Assembly (NCBI GenBank): GCA_902799245.1
Contig: CADBZY010000008.1
Location: 1 to 64,000 of the forward strand
Length of the DNA stretch: 64,000 bases
Direction of reading: 5' to 3'
From: an uncultured Ruminococcus sp.
Lineage (GTDB): Bacteria; Bacillota; Clostridia; Oscillospirales; Acutalibacteraceae
The position numbers and the translations under genes are program-made. Of this stretch, positions 59,876 through 64,000 are shown piece by piece; position 1 is the stretch's first letter, and each line of letters begins with the position of its first letter. The notes below the pieces were generated by a model, which was not told the origin of the DNA, searched no databases, and worked only from the letters and a program-made list of their open reading frames with translations.

Positions 59876-62698
59876 CTATGGCAGCTTGCGCCCTATAACG
59901 CGCCATGAACCCGTATCTTTTGTGTCGTTCCCTTTCAGCCTTATCCACACGGTGTCCCTGAAGGCGTTGTCCGCAGCGTCGGGCACCCATTCCTCTTTAA
60001 AAACAATATGCTGCTCCGGCTTGTTTTTGTAGTCGGAATTGATGGCTTTTCCGGTAAAGGGATTGACGGGATTGTCAATCAGCCCCGAAAAGGCGATGGC
60101 AGGAGTATCGGCGTTTGTCATAAACGCGGGGTCTTCCGTAAGCTCATGACTGTCAAAATCCTTCACCAGCAGGAGTGATTTGTACAGATTGACGTCATTG
60201 AATACATTGTACTTTGCGGTATTATCCGCGTCGAATTCCATGCCGGGAAACGAAAGATAGGCTCCGTGATCGGAAACGATAATGATTTTTGTGTTGTCGT
60301 ACACATCGTTTTCCCGCAGATAGTCGAACCATTGCCCGAGCTGAATCATTGCCGCCATATTGCATTGATAATGAATCATTTGCTGTGAGTCGTTAATCGT
60401 CAATGCCTCCCCCGACAGGGAGTAGCGGACGGAATGCTCGGATTCATAGCTTCTGTTGTCAACCGCGCCCGCCGGCTCGTATTCAGGCTCCTGAAGCATC
60501 ATAGGATTGTGCGTAGTGTCATTGCTGATCATGGTAAACGTTCCCTGACCGCTTTCGCGAACCTCCGTAATATTGGGGTAGTTCCTCAGGGTGTCGTATG
60601 CCTCGTAGAACAGCAGGTTCTTTCCGACCAGACCGTCGCCGATTGCCTGGTAAGTATTCCGGATCATCTGTTCGGAAGAATCATAATCCAGATTTGCCTG
60701 ATTGTAGGAGCCCAGATTATAAAGCGTCTGATGCAGCAGCAGGGGAGAGGAACGGAAAATGCTGTAGGCAAATAAATTGCGGTTGCGGACATTTTCTGTG
60801 GTTTTGACTGTTTTTTTCAGATTTTCTGCGGAAATGAAACTTCCGTTCGTAATGTATCTGCTTATTTCCGGATAATCGTCGTAAATACTCAGATCGGGAA
60901 TCCATCTATACCCCGCGTAGGTGGGGTCGCAGACGGTCGTTTTATATCCGTTGGAGGAAAACAAGACGGGCATCACCTTAAGCGCTTCATTCTGCTTGTC
61001 CACCAGAAGCTGGTCAGACCGCCTGTTACTTTCCTCAGGAATGTATTCATATCCGCCGAAAAGTCCGGGAGAGCCGACACTGGTGCAGTTCCCGTATGAA
61101 ATGGTGTTGGGATAGTAGGTGAAACCGGCAAACTGCTCCTTGAGTCCGGGCTTTTCCTGCATGATGAACGGGAAATAATAATTGATTCCTCTGTCCAGCA
61201 TGATGACGACGACATTCTTGCCGTTTTTGTCGAGCGTCAATCTGGCAGTATTCATTTTTTCGCTGTTATCGTCGGATTTCGTCAGCACATCGGAAGAAAG
61301 GCGATTTTTCAGCGAAGTATAGCTGGAATGAATTTGAAAAATATTGACGCACGACATCACTGCCACCGTCGCACATCCTGCCGCACAGACCGATCGGATG
61401 ACAGTCGGATGCTTCTTGCCGATCAGGGTAATGCATACGGCGATAGCCACCGACAGGGCAATATTGCCGGCGATTTGCAGGGTGGTATTTACCGGCAGAT
61501 TATCATAAATAAACGTTGATGACATGTTCCCGTAGTTGTTTCCGAAAAACATGTAATTCACCAGGGAAGACGCGGCGACAACAGCCGAACCTGTGCTGAT
61601 GATTTTCCGGGAGGATGAAGTTGACAGATGATAAAACACATTGACCCATACCAAAAATGTGCCTGCCGCCAGAGTAAAGGAGTGGAATACATATCTCAAC
61701 GGAGAAGAAAGACTGCCGATTTCCACGAATTCATCCGGCGATGCATGGATGACCGCGGAGGGAATGAGCACGCCGATGAGTATTGTCATAAAGACACAGC
61801 TCACGTAAAAGATGGCGTTGTCTGTTTTGGATGCCTTGGGTACAGACAGCAAGGGCTTATGATTTTTAAAGATGAAATGCCACGCTAAAGGAATCAGCAT
61901 GAGCAACAGGACCATAACCGCAAAGGTTTGCTTATGAGCGGTGTCGAAATGTTTTACAAAGAGAACATAGGGCAGCGTCGCAGCGGAAACCGCTGCGCTG
62001 ATGATGCTGAGCACCAGTTTGGGATGACGAATTCTGTAGAATATGTTCTTGATGAGTGAGAATATATTATTGAGCGTCCAGTAAAAAACAAGCCCCGAGG
62101 GAGAATCGTACAGGAAAACAAGAAAGATGACAGCCATTCCGAAAGTCTGCACCCTGGCTTTCATCGGCATTCCTTTGGTATAGATGATGGAGGATACAAT
62201 GTTGATGGCGGTCATGAGCAGAGGAAGCAGATTCAGCGAATACCCCGCGATGTGAATGAGTCTGTCAGGCAGGCACAGATCGGCGATAGGACCGAAGGAG
62301 GCGCCTCTGAGGCGACCCAGTCCGGAAAGATAATTATATGCCGCAATAAAAAACGGGATTTCCAGAAGGAGCGACAAGGAGCCTTTCAGGGCGTAATACG
62401 GCTTATAATTGTTTTGCCTGTAATAGGTCTGGAGCATCATAAACCGCTCGTCGCCTTTAAATGCTTTTTTGATATGACTGACGCCGGACTGGAGCTTTTG
62501 AGAGCGGAGGCGTTCTTCCTCCTGCATGGCGTCCGCGCGTTTGTACAACGGAAAAATGAGAATATTAATGGCGAGACTTAATGCGATGATCGCAATTCCC
62601 TCATTGTCTGTGTATCGCAGTATACAGGCAAATAAAAAATCCAATAACAGCGATAGCGGTTGAATTATCAGATTATATAACACTGTAAAAAATCCCAT
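59876..62698 (-). CDS. YidC/Oxa1-like insertase fused to a sulfatase/LtaS-type phosphatase domain
   Basis: A 940-residue membrane protein. Residues 1-225 look like a YidC/Oxa1 insertase: GIAIIALSLAINILIFPLY near 33, a charged cytoplasmic hairpin, five helices, and SGLVFYWTLNNIFSLIKN. About 225-470 adds a further group of membrane helices. From about 490 an extracellular alkaline-phosphatase-superfamily domain follows: NVVVIMLDRGINYYFPF (metal Asp), NCTSVGSPGLFGG (nucleophile candidate) and IIIVSDHGAYLSF (metal Asp-His). It may assemble or modify a lipid-linked surface polymer; the role is inferred. It is monocistronic. GAGGATA lies before the ATG. Confidence 0.85.
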   Translation of the reverse strand: MGFFTVLYNLIIQPLSLLLDFLFACILRYTDNEGIAIIALSLAINILIFPLYKRADAMQEEERLRSQKLQSGVSHIKKAFKGDERFMMLQTYYRQNNYKPYYALKGSLSLLLEIPFFIAAYNYLSGLGRLRGASFGPIADLCLPDRLIHIAGYSLNLLPLLMTAINIVSSIIYTKGMPMKARVQTFGMAVIFLVFLYDSPSGLVFYWTLNNIFSLIKNIFYRIRHPKLVLSIISAAVSAATLPYVLFVKHFDTAHKQTFAVMVLLLMLIPLAWHFIFKNHKPLLSVPKASKTDNAIFYVSCVFMTILIGVLIPSAVIHASPDEFVEIGSLSSPLRYVFHSFTLAAGTFLVWVNVFYHLSTSSSRKIISTGSAVVAASSLVNYMFFGNNYGNMSSTFIYDNLPVNTTLQIAGNIALSVAIAVCITLIGKKHPTVIRSVCAAGCATVAVMSCVNIFQIHSSYTSLKNRLSSDVLTKSDDNSEKMNTARLTLDKNGKNVVVIMLDRGINYYFPFIMQEKPGLKEQFAGFTYYPNTISYGNCTSVGSPGLFGGYEYIPEESNRRSDQLLVDKQNEALKVMPVLFSSNGYKTTVCDPTYAGYRWIPDLSIYDDYPEISRYITNGSFISAENLKKTVKTTENVRNRNLFAYSIFRSSPLLLHQTLYNLGSYNQANLDYDSSEQMIRNTYQAIGDGLVGKNLLFYEAYDTLRNYPNITEVRESGQGTFTMISNDTTHNPMMLQEPEYEPAGAVDNRSYESEHSVRYSLSGEALTINDSQQMIHYQCNMAAMIQLGQWFDYLRENDVYDNTKIIIVSDHGAYLSFPGMEFDADNTAKYNVFNDVNLYKSLLLVKDFDSHELTEDPAFMTNADTPAIAFSGLIDNPVNPFTGKAINSDYKNKPEQHIVFKEEWVPDAADNAFRDTVWIRLKGNDTKDTGSWRVIGRKLP

Positions 62699-62730
62699 CT
62701 TGCATTATCCTCATTTCAATTCAGATGCTC

Positions 62731-62786
62731 AAAAAATGCCGCTCATGCGATCGGCTGACAGAATGGCTCCGTTGAAAATCAACGCC
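62731..62786 (-). promoter_or_regulatory. Leader hairpins upstream of the YidC-sulfatase gene
   Basis: Two hairpins lie between the promoter and the coding start. On the minus strand the first (62765-62786) is GGC-GTTGA...TCAAC-GGAGCC-like. The second (62731-62755) is GCCG...CGGC followed by TTTTTT, resembling an intrinsic terminator. This suggests attenuation of the long downstream gene, but the second stem is short and imperfect. Confidence 0.35.
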
Positions 62787-62818
62787 GGAAACACCTGCCT
62801 CCGTCAACTGTCTGAATC

Positions 62819-62847
62819 ATTATATATGATTATACTTTGAAAATCAA
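62819..62847 (-). promoter_or_regulatory. Promoter of the YidC-sulfatase gene
   Basis: Minus-strand TTGATT (62842-62847) and TATAAT (62819-62824) with a 17-base spacer, giving a leader of about 115 bases. Confidence 0.6.
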
Positions 62848-62935
62848 TGTTATTTTACTTCTTAATAAGATTATTTCTCCTATAGCCCGCACATGAATTT
62901 CCTGCTGCGCGCAGCGGGCGGAGCCGTCAAAAAAA

Positions 62936-62966
62936 CCGGCAGTCTGCAAGACAGCAAAACTGTCGG
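62936..62966 (-). terminator. Terminator after the 94-aa protein gene
   Basis: CCGACAGT...ACTGCCGG stem (one mismatch) followed on the minus strand by TTTTTTT (62929-62935). Confidence 0.8.
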
Positions 62967-62984
62967 GGATTTACATGGATGAAA

Positions 62985-63269
62985 TTATTTCTGTGCGTTG
63001 TGTCTGTTGAGCCATGCCTCGGCAAGCTCCAGAGAGTCCGCAAATGAAGCGCGTTCAATGGACTTGACAATTTTGCCCTTGCCCTTTATGTCCGGGTCAG
63101 TGAAACGCAGCTGTATCTCAAATTTGGAGCCCACGTCAACCTCATTGACTTTCTTGGTGGCAATTTCCTTAATAAATATGATGTACTTGTCGTTCATGCT
63201 GCCATAATACATCTCGTTGCCGCATCGAATCAGCGGACGACCCTTATAGGTCAGGTAATTGTTTTCCAT
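62985..63269 (-). CDS. Uncharacterised 94-aa protein
   Basis: A 94-residue cytoplasmic protein with no signal or membrane segment. It reads as a small beta-rich domain (TYKGRPLIRCGNEMYYGSMN, then YIIFIKEIATKK) with a C-terminal helix (SLELAEAWLNRHNAQK). I do not recognise a named family, but such proteins recur in Ruminococcaceae. GGAGG lies 11 bases before the ATG. It is on the same strand as ireB, with a terminator between them. Confidence 0.8.
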   Translation of the reverse strand: MENNYLTYKGRPLIRCGNEMYYGSMNDKYIIFIKEIATKKVNEVDVGSKFEIQLRFTDPDIKGKGKIVKSIERASFADSLELAEAWLNRHNAQK

Positions 63270-63317
63270 TATAATTCAATCCTCCATAAAAAACTAAAAA
63301 TTCTAAACAAGCCAAAA

Positions 63318-63349
63318 ACGGCGGCTCTTTATCACAAAAAAGCCGCCGT
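63318..63349 (-). terminator. Terminator after ireB
   Basis: ACGGCGGCT (63318-63326) pairs with AGCCGCCGT (63341-63349). The minus strand continues TTTTTGGC. Confidence 0.85.
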
Positions 63350-63367
63350 CAGTCTCATGAAAATGCA

Positions 63368-63613
63368 TTATTCGTCATCAAGATATGTCCTGACCAATTC
63401 GCTGAGCAAATCGTCCCTGTCGATCTTGCGGATAATACTGCGAGCATTTGCGTGCGTTGTGATATAGGTCGGGTCTTCCGAAAGAAGATAGCCGACGATC
63501 TGATTTACCGGGTTGTAGCCCTTTTCCTTTAACGCGTCATACACGATCTTAAGCAGAGTTTTCATTTCCTCCGCGTGATCCTGTTCAATGGAGAAAGTCA
63601 TAGTCTCATCCAT
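63368..63613 (-). CDS. ireB: IreB family regulatory phosphoprotein
   Basis: An 81-residue protein of the UPF0297/IreB family: MTFSIEQDH near the start, LKEKGYNPVNQIVGYLLSED and PTYITTHANARSIIRKIDRD. In Enterococcus IreB is phosphorylated on threonine by the PASTA kinase IreK and affects cephalosporin resistance. ATG 63613 is chosen because GGAGG lies nine bases upstream. The usual companions ruvX and a DUF1292 gene do not follow; it is closed by its own terminator. Confidence 0.94.
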   Translation of the reverse strand: MDETMTFSIEQDHAEEMKTLLKIVYDALKEKGYNPVNQIVGYLLSEDPTYITTHANARSIIRKIDRDDLLSELVRTYLDDE

Positions 63614-63637
63614 AATCAAACACCTCCGTACAATACT

Positions 63638-63666
63638 ATTTTACATCAATTCCCCGCTGTAATCAA
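63638..63666 (-). promoter_or_regulatory. Promoter of ireB
   Basis: Minus-strand TTGATT (63661-63666) and TAAAAT (63638-63643) with a 17-base spacer, 25 bases before the ATG. Confidence 0.55.
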
Positions 63667-63836
63667 GCTATTTTGATAAAATAATAAAAATTTTTCTGTC
63701 ATTCATTATACACCCAAAAGGGTGACAATAATCTGATGAAATTATGAACAAAATGAAAAGATATAATTAATTTCAATAAATTTTGAAAATATTTTGAAAA
63801 TATCACAAACCAAGAAAAAAATAGATTAAAAAAATA

Positions 63837-63865
63837 TTGTATTTGGCGTAAGAGTGTGATATAAT
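63837..63865 (+). promoter_or_regulatory. Promoter of the gene at the right edge
   Basis: TTGTAT (63837-63842) and TATAAT (63860-63865), 17-base spacer, 37 bases before ATG 63902. The stretch between ireB and this promoter is very AT-rich, with a small palindrome CACCC-AAAA-GGGTG at 63711-63724. Confidence 0.6.
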
Positions 63866-63901
63866 ATACAAAACCCATTTTATTAAGGAGCTGTTTATTG
63901 A

Positions 63902-64000
63902 ATGGTAAGCGATATTGTTTGTGAATATATGGTTAAAAGAAAGCTCGATCAGATGCAGCTGATGAAAGCGGTCGCCATTATTCTGGGCGGATCGGCATTG
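63902..64000 (+). CDS. Start of an unidentified gene, cut by the window edge
   Basis: An open frame of 33 codons from ATG 63902 runs off the window. AAGGAG lies 12 bases upstream and a good promoter precedes it. The visible part has a short charged N-terminus (MVSDIVCEYMVKRKLDQMQL) leading into a hydrophobic stretch (AVAIILGGSAL), so it is probably a membrane protein. No family can be named from this fragment. Confidence 0.6.
   Translation, partial: MVSDIVCEYMVKRKLDQMQLMKAVAIILGGSAL

Noticed and set aside
63711-63724. Short palindrome CACCC-AAAA-GGGTG
   Set aside because: Too short and too far from both flanking promoters to call an operator; no second copy seen.

Overview
The window looks like a chromosomal segment of a spore-forming, anaerobic Clostridia (Oscillospiraceae/Ruminococcus-like) bacterium. 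The signs are Firmicutes-type genes (rqcP, ireB, degV, ksgA, a spoVAE-like gene, a DacF-type carboxypeptidase), strong GGAGG ribosome binding sites, consensus sigma-A promoters with 17-base spacers, and cell-surface families common in gut Clostridia. No rRNA, CRISPR array, transposase or integrase was seen. All statements come from reading the sequence and from knowledge of families; no database search was run.

Layout. 1-570: a leftward tRNA operon (Leu-CAG, Ser-TGA, Ser-GCT). 750-2918: an unknown protein, a 48-residue DUF3789-like membrane microprotein, a thioesterase and a proline/glutamine-repeat membrane protein. 3019-7733: a leftward chain glgB > patatin-like lipase > membrane-anchored ThsA-type macro protein > ksgA. 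7949-9705: rqcP, a GtrB/CsbB-like glycosyltransferase and spoVAE. 9876-20433: a TIR-domain protein with a long disordered lysine-rich tail, DegV, a zinc-ribbon membrane protein with a discoidin-like domain, a SWIM-SNF2 helicase and a Na/Pi cotransporter.

20586-35429 is a 15-kb surface-polysaccharide or teichoic-acid-like locus: DUF4422 and GT2 glycosyltransferases, LicD, pyruvyltransferase, CDP-glycerol glycerophosphotransferase, a beta-helix lipoprotein, a TarI/IspD-type cytidylyltransferase, flippase, polymerase, acyltransferase, UDP-galactopyranose mutase and an SDR epimerase. It converges on a leftward transglutaminase > DUF4358 lipoprotein > MBOAT > DHHW operon, which probably O-acylates an extracellular polymer.

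39936-43429 holds thioredoxin, a CoA-disulfide-reductase/rhodanese/TusA/DsrE fusion and a Crp/Fnr regulator, together probably handling sulfane sulfur and thiol redox. 43517-45307 is a miniature phage-like switch (S24 repressor and a divergent Cro-like gene, with two identical operators around a perfect promoter, then a zinc-finger protein and a sigma-like activator) with no other phage genes. 45439-53142 carries a zinc-ribbon protein, an XRE regulator, an SGNH hydrolase that shares Ig-like modules with the beta-helix lipoprotein, an amino-acid ABC transporter with a MATE exporter, and a D,D-carboxypeptidase. 53440-59757 holds uvrB, an AAA ATPase, uvrA and ybaK. 59876-62698 encodes a 940-residue fusion of a YidC/Oxa1-like insertase with an alkaline-phosphatase/sulfatase-type extracellular domain. 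The window ends with a small unknown gene, ireB and the start of an unidentified gene.

The most interesting candidates are the YidC-sulfatase fusion; the patatin/TM-macro pair lying 5 kb from a TIR protein (the parts of a Thoeris-like NAD-signalling defence in a non-canonical arrangement); the stripped-down lysogeny switch; and a one-base (T5) reading-frame anomaly in the ABC transporter ATPase.
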